Shown here piece after piece: positions 23,275 to 30,550 of a stretch of 64,000 nucleotides of DNA; the first letter of the stretch is position 1; each line of letters opens with the position of its first letter. Both the position numbers and the translations under genes were made by a program. Below the pieces are notes generated by a model that searched no databases, was not told the origin of the DNA, and saw only the letters and a program-made list of their open reading frames with translations. The stretch comes from Streptomyces sp. NRRL F-5122 (GTDB lineage: Bacteria > Actinomycetota > Actinomycetes > Streptomycetales > Streptomycetaceae), in contig NZ_LMWH01000228.1 of the NCBI RefSeq assembly GCF_001507435.1, positions 1-64,000 on the forward strand, in the 5' to 3' direction.

Positions 23275-25203
23275 TTGCACAGAAGAAAGAGGGCCGTTGG
23301 CGTGCCCGTCGGCATCGCCGTGAGCGCGCTGGTCGCGGGCTCCCTACTCGCCCTGCCTGGCCCCGCGCTCGCCGACGACCCGAGCGCGACCGCGGACTCT
23401 CGTCAACAGGCGCTGCTGGCCGCTGCCGAGGAGTTCGACATCCCGTCGAGCGTGCTGCTCGCCCTCTCGCACCAGGAGTCGGCCTGGGAGGACCACGGCG
23501 TCCTGCCGAGCACCGACGGCGGTTACGGACCGATGAACCTCACGGACGTCACCCCCACCATGCTGGCGCGCGGTGCGGCGGGCGCGGCGGGCCGCGCCGA
23601 CCTCGACTCCCTCGCTGCGGACCCAGCCCTGCACACCCTGCGCCAGGCGGCCGAGCTGACCGGCCTCTCCGTCAAATCCCTGCGTGAGGACGACACCGCG
23701 AACATCCGCGGGGGTGCCGCCCTCCTCGCCTCATACGAAAACGAGCTGGTCGGGACGACACCCGCGGACCCCTCGCAGTGGTACGGGGCCGTGGCCCGGT
23801 ACAGCCAGGCCAAGCAGAAGCAGGCGGCTGCCTCCTTCGCCGACCGTGTCTTCCGCACGATCCGCAGCGGCGCCTCGGCGACGACCCAGGACGGCCAGCG
23901 CGTACGTCTGCCCGCCGGACCTTCCGTCGATCCCGCCCGAGAGCACATCAACTCCCTGCGCCTGAAAGCCTCGTCGACGGCGGCCACCACCGAATGCCCC
24001 ACGACCGTCGACTGCACTTTCGTCGCCGGATCACCGGTCGGCCGTCAGGTTGCCGACAGGCCGACCAACGGCATCCGCATCGACACGATCGTCATCCACG
24101 ACCTGGAGTCCACCTACGACGCCGGCGTGGCGGGCCTGGCCAACCCCACGAACCCCGCCGCGACCCACTACGTGATGTCCTCTTCCGGCGCGGTCACCCA
24201 GATGGTGCCCACCAAGGACATCGCCTTCCATGCGGGCAACTACTCGACCAATTTGCACTCGATCGGCATCGAGCACGAGGGGTACGCCGCGCACGGCGCC
24301 GCCTGGTACACGGAGGCGCAGTACCAGGCCACGGCGGACTTGGTGAAGTACCTGGCCGAACGCTTCGACATCCCACTGGACCGGCAGCACATCGTCGGAC
24401 ATGACAACGTTGCCGGGCCCAACTCCGCCCTGGTCTCCGGTATGCACTGGGACCCTGGTTACGCCTGGGACTGGAATCACTTCATGAGCCTGCTCGACGC
24501 CCCGGCCAGCGGCGTGTCCGAGGTGCCGCAGCCCGGCTCTGTCATATCGATCAAGCCGTCGTTCGTGGACAACGTGCAGACCCTCCAGATCTGCCCCTCC
24601 GACGACCCGACCGGTCAGACGACCACCTGTACCGAGCACCAGGACCCGACCAACTTCGTCTACCTGCGCACCGCCCCGAGCGAGACGGCCCCGCTCTTCG
24701 GCGACCAGGCGATTCACGGCACCGCGCCCGGCACCGACCGGGTGAACGACTGGGGCAGCACGGCTCAGGCCGGGCAGCAGTTCGTCGTTGCGGACGTCCA
24801 GGACAACTGGACCGCGATCTGGTTCAGCGGTGCGAAGGTGTGGTTCCACAATCCCGGCGGCGTCAACACCCGTACCAGCTACGGAGTGAAGATCATCAAG
24901 CCCGCGGGCACCGCTCCCGTGTCCCTCTACGGCTCCAGCTACCCCGACAAGGCCGAGTACCCGGCCGGCCTGGGCGCCTCCACGCAGACACCGCTGAACA
25001 TGTACGCCATTCCGACCGGACAGGCATACGTGGCCACGCGGGAAGCGGCCGCCACCGACGACTACTTCCCCTCCAGCGGAGCAGTGGTCATCGGAGGCAA
25101 GAAGATGTACACCATCCAGTACAACCACCGTGTCGCCCTCGTCTACGCGAACGACGTGACCGCAACCACGGCCGTCCACCACTGGGAGAACGGCGGCAAC
25201 TGA
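23275..25203 (+). CDS. Secreted N-acetylmuramoyl-L-alanine amidase
   Basis: A cell-wall hydrolase of about 642 residues. The N-terminus (LHRRKRAVGVPVGIAVSALV) leads into a signal peptide ending GPALA. Residues about 40-200 look like a lytic-transglycosylase-type helical domain (FDIPSSVLLALSHQESAW). An Amidase_2/PGRP-type domain follows, with zinc-ligand motifs TIVIHD, THYVMS, HSIGIEHEG and HWDPG. The C-terminal ~200 residues look like SH3-type wall-binding repeats. The best start is TTG 23275, because GAGGAG lies at 23262-23267; in-frame ATG codons at 23242 and 23248 lack a ribosome site. It acts outside the cell on peptidoglycan crosslinks. Confidence 0.88.
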   Translation: MHRRKRAVGVPVGIAVSALVAGSLLALPGPALADDPSATADSRQQALLAAAEEFDIPSSVLLALSHQESAWEDHGVLPSTDGGYGPMNLTDVTPTMLARGAAGAAGRADLDSLAADPALHTLRQAAELTGLSVKSLREDDTANIRGGAALLASYENELVGTTPADPSQWYGAVARYSQAKQKQAAASFADRVFRTIRSGASATTQDGQRVRLPAGPSVDPAREHINSLRLKASSTAATTECPTTVDCTFVAGSPVGRQVADRPTNGIRIDTIVIHDLESTYDAGVAGLANPTNPAATHYVMSSSGAVTQMVPTKDIAFHAGNYSTNLHSIGIEHEGYAAHGAAWYTEAQYQATADLVKYLAERFDIPLDRQHIVGHDNVAGPNSALVSGMHWDPGYAWDWNHFMSLLDAPASGVSEVPQPGSVISIKPSFVDNVQTLQICPSDDPTGQTTTCTEHQDPTNFVYLRTAPSETAPLFGDQAIHGTAPGTDRVNDWGSTAQAGQQFVVADVQDNWTAIWFSGAKVWFHNPGGVNTRTSYGVKIIKPAGTAPVSLYGSSYPDKAEYPAGLGASTQTPLNMYAIPTGQAYVATREAAATDDYFPSSGAVVIGGKKMYTIQYNHRVALVYANDVTATTAVHHWENGGN

Positions 25204-25489
25204 GGTACACATCAAGGTAGTTGACCGATTACAAGAGGGCTCTCACGCGAAGTGCTGTCCGGCACACCGTATGAGGGCCCTCGCCTCTCCTCTCCAGCAG
25301 CACCGCGCGCCGGGCGGTCATCTGCGAAGGCGGCGACGCGACAGCACCGATCAAGCCCACCCGTCGCGTGGACGCCTCGCCTTCCCGGGACAAACCAGTG
25401 GGATCCTTCAGCATTACCCCGCTGAATGCCGCGGAACGACAAGGCACACACCGTGTCGACCAGAGCTCGTACATCGGCACCCGCCGACC
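25204..25489. other. Non-coding stretch between amidase and monooxygenase genes
   Basis: About 290 bases with no convincing gene. A weak GAGGGC ... GCCCTC inverted repeat (25235-25240 and 25277-25282) may terminate the amidase transcript. Confidence 0.35.
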
Positions 25490-25516
25490 CGTCACACGCG
25501 CGGGGTGTCGTCGGTC
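25490..25516 (+). promoter_or_regulatory. ECF41/SigJ-type promoter, site 11
   Basis: CGTCACA at 25490-25496 (C at the first position), 15 bases, CGGTC at 25512-25516. The next gene's ATG is only 9 bases past the motif, so the transcript would be leaderless or nearly so. Confidence 0.6.
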
Positions 25517-25525
25517 AGTAGGGAC

Positions 25526-25879
25526 ATGAGCCATTCCCTCGCGTCGAAGACCGGCACCGACGAGCCTGTCACTGTCATCAAGAGCTACACCGTGCCAACG
25601 GACGAAGCCGACCACTTCATCGTCGTATACCAGGAGAACGCCCGAATCATGGCGGCCCAGTCCGGCTTCCTCCGCTCGCGCCTGCACCGTCCCCTCGGCG
25701 AAGGCCCGGAGACCCGCTTCGTCCACATCGCGGAGTGGACGTCGGGCGCCGCCCTCGACAAAGCCACCGACAATCCCGAGTGGCATGCCTCGCTGCAGCG
25801 CATGTTCGACGACCCCGACCTGCACATCACCTCGGAACCGGCGAGCTACCGCGTCGTCGTCGAACTCCACCCCTCCTGA
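25526..25879 (+). CDS. Antibiotic biosynthesis monooxygenase (ABM) family protein
   Basis: A 117-residue ferredoxin-like fold protein of the ABM family. The order is typical: a strand VTVIKSYTV, a helix DEADHFIVVYQENARIMAAQ, a turn SGFLRSRLHR, then FVHIAEWTSGAALDKATDNPEW and a final strand YRVVVELHP. Members are small cofactor-free monooxygenases or haem/quinone-handling proteins. The function here is unknown, but placement behind an ECF41-type promoter fits oxidative stress. ATG 25526 is chosen because it begins the conserved domain; given the promoter position the mRNA probably starts at or just before it. The upstream frame from 25271 is not protein-like. Confidence 0.82.
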   Translation: MSHSLASKTGTDEPVTVIKSYTVPTDEADHFIVVYQENARIMAAQSGFLRSRLHRPLGEGPETRFVHIAEWTSGAALDKATDNPEWHASLQRMFDDPDLHITSEPASYRVVVELHPS

Positions 25880-26090
25880 CAACGCGTCACTCGGCATCCT
25901 GGCATCGAGGGGACTTCCGTCACCTGCAGCTTGCCGACCTGCCGGGCGTCGGCCTACCAAGGAGCAGGCGTCTTCTTGCGGACAGGGGGCCGCCTCCCGC
26001 ACGGAGAGCCTCGACAGCCCGGACCTTGTCCTCGCGGCCGGTTCGCGCGGCGTCCGGCTTTTGCCCACCCCACGGCCGCGAGGACGGCCC

Positions 26091-27586
26091 CCTAGGCCCA
26101 ATGCCGTTGCCTTTGCTGTGGGCGTAGTCTGCTTGGCAGTGGGTCCCGGGGGTGGTTCGGGTGGCTGCGAGTGTGTCTGACTTATCGGGTCTCGGCTTGT
26201 TGACCTGGGTGTATCCGCCAGGCTTGGTGGACCGGGTGGTGGCCGCGTGCGGGCGTTCTGAGTAGCGTCAGCGGCTGCTTCCCGCCCGGTTGGTGGTGTA
26301 CTTCGTGCTGGGGCTGGCCCTGTTCTCGCCTGCTCCGTATCTGGAAGTGATGCGGCACCTCGTCGAGGGACTGCGGGGTGTGGGCCTGCTGGGCAACTGG
26401 CGTGTTCCGGCGAAGTCCTCGCTGTTCAGGGCTCGGGAGCGGCTGGGATCCGAGCCCTTGCGGGTGCTGTTCGCCGCGACCGCGAAGCCGATGGCCACTG
26501 AGGCGACTCCGGGCGCGTTCTGGCGGGACTTACGGCTGCTGGCCGTCGACGGAACCTGCTGGGACGTCGCGGACAGCGAAGCCAACGAGACGGCCTTCGG
26601 ACGTCCGGGTAGTGGCCGCGGGGCGGGCAGGAGCGCGTTCCCGCAGGTGCGGATGGCGGCGTTGGTGGAGGTGGGCAGTCATGCGGTGCTGGATGCGGAA
26701 CTCGCCGGCTGCCGCACCGGGGAAGTCACCCTGGTCGCCCGCCTGCCCCGGTCGGTCGGCCCGGGCCAACTCGTCCTGGCCGATCGTGAGTTCCTCGGAG
26801 TCCCGTTGTGGCAGGCGTTCACCGCGACCGGCGCCGATCTGCTGTGGCGAGTGCCCGCCAACCGCGTCCTGCCGGTGATCAGGCAGTTCCGTGACGGGTC
26901 GTGGCTCTCACAGATCCGGGCGAGCAGTGGCCCCGCCCGGGATCAGCCGGTCGTGGTGCGTGTCCTGGCCTACCGGGTCAAAGAACAGGCTGGCGCGGAC
27001 GGGGCCGACGGATACCGCCTGGTCACCACTTTGCTGGACGCCCGACGGTATCCGGCCCGGCAACTGGCCGCGCTCTACCGCGAGCGCTGGGAGATCGAGT
27101 CCGTCTTCGCCGAGATCAAGACACACCAGCGCGGCGCACGCGTCGTCCTCAGCAGCAAGACACCCGAAGGTGTCCGTCAGCAGATCTGGGCACACCTCCT
27201 GGTCCACCACGCACTGCGCGAGCTCATGCTGAGAACGGCTGCCACCCGTGGCCTGGACCCTGATCGGGTCTCCTTCACCGAGACCCTGCGCTCTGCCCGG
27301 CGCAGCGTGACCGTCGCGCCGGGCAGTTTTTCCCCCTGACCTCCTGGTCAGAGCACTGGTGATGCTCGAGCAGGACCTCCTGGAACGACTCCTGCCTGTC
27401 AGACGGCTCCGCAGCCAGCCCCGCGTCGCAGCCAGCCCCGCGTCGTGAAACGCAAGATGTCCAACTACCACCTCAGACGAGCCGAGCATCGTGCCTGGCC
27501 GCAGCCGACCCGCACCGGCACGCAAGCCGTCCTCGTCATAAGACCCCAACCGACGAACCCGTAAAAGCAACGGCATTGCCCCTAGG
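26091..27586 (+). mobile_element. IS4-type insertion sequence, decayed, with terminal repeats
   Basis: A 1.48-kb element bounded by imperfect inverted repeats at 26097-26114 and 27563-27580, which share CAATGCCGTTGC and match at 15 of 18 positions. CCTAGG lies directly outside each end (26091-26096 and 27581-27586); it may be the target duplication, though it is palindromic and could partly belong to the ends. One DDE transposase gene fills it. Confidence 0.75.
26161..27563 (+). pseudogene. IS4-family transposase, three inactivating lesions
   Basis: A DDE transposase with the IS4 signature: first Asp in LLAVDGT, second in VLADREF, and the YRERWEIESVFAEIK box (Y-2-R-3-E-6-K). The original gene can be rebuilt from a GTG near 26161 to a TAA at 27561-27563, immediately before the right terminal repeat. 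Three lesions break it: an in-frame TAG at 26263-26265; one extra T in the T5 run near 27327-27331, which shifts the frame and gives a stop at 27339; and a perfect 17-bp tandem duplication (27411-27427 = 27428-27444) near the 3' end. Removing these restores GSFPPDLLV and then RVVKRKMSNYHLRRAEHRAW. The longest surviving frame (26290-27339) keeps the catalytic residues. Confidence 0.85.
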
Positions 27587-27606
27587 CCCTGTCCTGTCGA
27601 TCTCGG
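27582..27606 (+). repeat. Left copy of an inverted repeat that faces the IS5 right end
   Basis: CTAG (27582-27585) followed by GCCCTGTCCTGTCGATCTCG is matched by the reverse complement of 29318-29338 (GGCCTGTCCTGGCGATCACG), with CTAG again just outside at 29339-29342. About 17 of 21 positions agree. This could mean the IS5-type unit extends left to here and carries the nitroreductase gene. Confidence 0.5.
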
Positions 27607-27616
27607 CCGTCAGCGG

Positions 27617-28300
27617 TCACACTCCGATGAAGCTCACCGTTTCCGTCATGTCCGCCCGCCCGGTACGCAGCCTTGGCACGCCTTCCTTCTCAAATCCGAC
27701 TGAGATGCCGCAGTACAGCACAAGCTCGTCATCGGCTCCGATTGTTCGGCTGACGGTCTTGCGGTACATGGTCCACATCACCTGGGGGCAGCTGTGCAAC
27801 CCTTCCGCCCTCAGCAACAGCATGACCGTCTGCAAGTACATCCCCGCATCACCCCACTGTCCGGGCCCCATCGTCCGGTCGAGGTAGCAGAACAAGACGA
27901 CCGGCGCTCCGAACGCCTCCGAGTTCAAGGTAGCGATCTTCTGGGGCCGGTCGGGGTCGTCGCGCTCAATCCCCAGCGCTTCGTATCGCTGAGCCGCCGC
28001 AGCGGAGAAGCGGTCCAGATACGGCGAGGTCAGTTCGTCCGGGTACATCGGATACTCCCGCTCATCACCCAGGTCTCCCGCCAGTGCCCTGGCCGTCGCG
28101 CGCCTCTTCAGTTCGGCCAAGGGTTCGCCGCTCACGACATACATGTGCCACGGCTGGAGGTTCCCGCTGGACGGAGCCCGCGTTGCTGCGGTCAGCACTC
28201 GTTCGAGGACCTCCTTGGGCACCGGCTCATCGCTGAACGCCCGTACGGCCCGGCGGCTGTCCACGGCCTCATACACATCCACGTCTTCGCGTCCTCTCAT
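27617..28300 (-). CDS. Nitroreductase-family flavoprotein
   Basis: A 227-residue FMN-dependent nitroreductase. The N-terminal RRAVRAFSDEPVPKEVLERVL, then AATRAPSSGNLQPWHMYVV, is the FMN-binding part, and AEGLHSCPQVMW plus GISVGFEKEG near the end are also typical. Such enzymes reduce nitro groups, quinones or enones with NAD(P)H. It lies between two insertion sequences and its stop is only 11 bases from the inverted repeat at 27606, so it may be mobile cargo. It is divergent from the IS5-type transposase across a 94-base gap. Confidence 0.9.
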   Translation of the reverse strand: MRGREDVDVYEAVDSRRAVRAFSDEPVPKEVLERVLTAATRAPSSGNLQPWHMYVVSGEPLAELKRRATARALAGDLGDEREYPMYPDELTSPYLDRFSAAAAQRYEALGIERDDPDRPQKIATLNSEAFGAPVVLFCYLDRTMGPGQWGDAGMYLQTVMLLLRAEGLHSCPQVMWTMYRKTVSRTIGADDELVLYCGISVGFEKEGVPRLRTGRADMTETVSFIGV

Positions 28301-28394
28301 TCAACCGGGCCCCTCCACCGTATTCAGCGGTCAGGACCGAGCATCGCTGGGGGCTGGACGACGTTCCGACGATCAGTCAGTCGTTGATACGACT

Positions 28395-29323
28395 ATGGGG
28401 AGTAGGGGTGATCTGACAGATGCCCAGTGGGAGCGGCTGGAGCCGCTTCTGCCGGTGAGCAACAGGCGTTGCGGCAGGTGGCGGGACCATCGCCAGGTCG
28501 TGAACGGGATGCTGTACCGGATACGCACGGGCGTGCAGTGGCGCGATTTGCCGGAGCGGTTTGGACCGTGGAAGACGGTGCACGAGCGCCATCGCCGGTG
28601 GTCGGCGGACGGAACGTGGGAGATGCTCCTGCGGCGGATCCAGGCCGAGGCGGACGCGGCCGGCGAGATCGACTGGGACGTCTCGGTCGACTCGACGTCC
28701 GTGCGCGCGCACCACCACGCCGCCGGCGCCCGGCATGCTCCGCCGCCAGCCTTGAAAGGGGGCTCTGTCCAGACGGTCAAAGTCGCTCGGGTCCGGTCGG
28801 AACTGATCGACCGGCTGGCGGAGGTGGTGCGGGAGGTGAGGCGCTCGGCCGCTCGCGTGGCGGGTTCACTACCAAGATCCACCTGAGTGCGGACGGCCGC
28901 TGCCGGGTGCTCTTGCTGGTCATCACGCCCGGGCAATACGCCGATTGCGCCCAGTTCGAGTCGGTCATGGACAGGATCCGCGTGCCGCGGCTGACCTGCG
29001 GCAGGCCGCGCACCAAGCCGGACAGTGTCAGCGCCGACAAGGGCTACAGCAACCGCCGAACCCGCCGTTACCTGCGCAGACGAGGAATCCGGCACGTCAT
29101 CCCGGAGAAGGCCGACCAGGCCGCCAACCGGGTCCGACGCGGCAACGCCGGGGGTCGGCCGCCCGGTTTCGACAGGCACCGCTACAAGAAGCGCAACACC
29201 GTCGAACGGGCGATCAACAGGCTGAAGACCTTCCGTGCGGTTGCGACCAGGTTCGACAAGCGCGGCTACGTCTACCTGGGCACCGTCACCGCAGCCGCAC
29301 TCGTCATCTGGCTCCGCTCGTGA
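28395..29323 (+). mobile_element. IS5-family transposase in two overlapping frames
   Basis: A DDE transposase of the IS5/IS427 group. The first frame starts at ATG 28395 (DLTDAQWERLEPLLP, WRDLPERFGPWKTVHERHRRW, VSVDSTSVRAHHHAAG with the first catalytic Asp) and ends at 28886. The catalytic half lies in the -1 frame: EALGRSRGGFTTKIHL, then VSADKGYSNRRTRRYL with the second Asp, then NTVERAINRLKTFRAVATR with the Glu, ending at 29323. IS5 members often join such frames by programmed -1 frameshifting within the overlap, so this can still be active; a fixed mutation is the alternative. The junction seems to lie near 28840-28855. The right terminal repeat is at 29318-29338. Confidence 0.85.
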
Positions 29324-29342
29324 TCGCCAGGACAGGCCCTAG

Positions 29343-29375
29343 AGGGCTCGCGCGCTGCTTCGTCGCGCGAGCCCT
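29343..29375. terminator. Perfect 12-bp hairpin beside the IS5 right end
   Basis: AGGGCTCGCGCG (29343-29354), a 9-base loop, then CGCGCGAGCCCT (29364-29375). It starts right after the CTAG that borders the IS5-type unit. It may be a terminator or part of the older integrated element's end. Confidence 0.5.
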
Positions 29376-29870
29376 GACAGAATGGCGTTGCCGGTCGAAG
29401 ACGGCCGCCCCTTGCACTATCTGAGTCGCGAGACCGGCACCGTTGCGTTCCAGGGTGCGGATGGAGCCGTCCACCACCTTGTGGTCGAAGGAGTTCATCC
29501 GCCGGCTGCCGAGCGCGGGGTAGAGGTGGTGTTCCAGGAGCGAGTCGAGGTGACGTAGAGACGAGGCGGCCAAGTGCCGCTGGCCGGCCTTCCACTCCTC
29601 GACGTACTCCTCGAAACGCATCCTCCCGTACCTCTGGATCCGCTCCGCCTTCGACTACGACTACGGCGCCGCCTTCTTCTGGTTGTAGACCTCCGTCAAA
29701 CGCGCGATCGCCTTGTCCTGGGTCCCGAAACTGGACTCCTCCACCTGCTTGCCCGCCGCGCTGCGGTACCGGATCTTGTACTCGTGCGGGCACTTCGACC
29801 AGCGGGACTGAGGGTGCTCGCAGTCCTTGAAGAAGGTGCCCATGCCGCGGGCGAGCGCGCGTGCTGCCAT
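29376..29870 (-). pseudogene. Tyrosine integrase, N-terminal fragment with two in-frame TAG codons
   Basis: The first ~140 codons of a phage/ICE-type tyrosine recombinase. From ATG 29870 it reads GTFFKDCEHPQSRWSKCPHEYKIRYRSAAG, then EVYNQKKAAP, then a TAG (29663-29661), Ser, another TAG (29657-29655), and continues in the same frame with KAERIQRYGRMRFEEYVEEW and LEHHLYPALGSRRMNSF, the arm-binding and SAM-like core-binding domains. Each TAG lies where AAG (Lys) would fit, giving a Lys-Ser-Lys-Ser-Lys run. After GAGLATQ (about 29420) similarity is lost and the catalytic domain is absent, cut near the IS5-type insertion. It is the int gene of an integrated element, now dead. Confidence 0.75.
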
Positions 29871-29919
29871 GTGGTGCTGTCTCCTCGGCGTCCGATGCTG
29901 ACCTTTTACTGACGTCCGA

Positions 29920-30290
29920 GGGTGCTCGATACCCCTGGCCTGGGAAGAACCGCCGATTGCGTGGTATGTGGTGGAACTTCGTACCCTCGTGCAAGCCATG
30001 CAATGACTGGAAGGGAAGACGGACGGCGGCGGGATGGCTGATCGACCAGAAGCTGCATCACGAGCGGCCCGACATCGGGTTCGACACCCCCGAATGCCTG
30101 TCAGGATATTCCACGGCTTCGCCGAGCGCATCGAGCGAGTGCGGCGGGAGATCGGGGACCCGGCCCGGCGGGACTGGTTCCGTCACCACTATGGTCATGC
30201 CCGGCATCAGAACAAGAGCGAGATGGCCATCCATCCCCGTACCTGCTTCGAGGAATTGCGTGGCTACCCGCACTTGCCGTGGATCACGCC
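29920..30290 (+). pseudogene. HNH endonuclease-like fragment, frameshifted
   Basis: One frame gives MWWNFVPSCKPCNDWKGRR, the second half of an HNH nuclease motif (N..P.C..CN..KG), followed by WLIDQKLHHERPDIGF. Near 30095 the sequence continues in another frame with FAERIERVRREIGDPARRDW and WFRHHYGHARHQ. Neither piece has a good start, and the N-terminal His motif is not seen, so the gene is broken at both the front and the middle. I am confident only that it is HNH-like. Confidence 0.5.
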
Positions 30291-30299
30291 CGCGACGCG

Positions 30300-30507
30300 C
30301 GTGACGACGCGTGACGTGTGCACCCGGCGGATGTGTTGTGGGTGGCGGCTCCCCGAAGCGCGGGAACTGGAAGCCGTGATCCTTACTGACGAGCAGTACG
30401 CGGCGTTCAAGAAGGCCGCGTACGACGAGGGCATGTCCCAGGAGGACTTCGCCGCGAAACTGATCATGCTGCACACGAACGGGTTCGCTCGCTCTCACGC
30501 TCCCTGA
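30300..30507 (+). other. Possible small frame, unrecognised
   Basis: The 3' part of the open frame ending at 30507 encodes ELEAVILTDEQYAAFKKAAYD and EDFAAKLIMLHTNGF, which looks like a small helical, possibly DNA-binding, protein. No good start or ribosome site separates it from the HNH remnant, and I do not recognise a family. It converges on the DUF3732 gene. Confidence 0.25.
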
Positions 30508-30550
30508 CAACGGCTTCCCGGTGGGCAGCGGGGTCCCGCTACCTGTCTAC

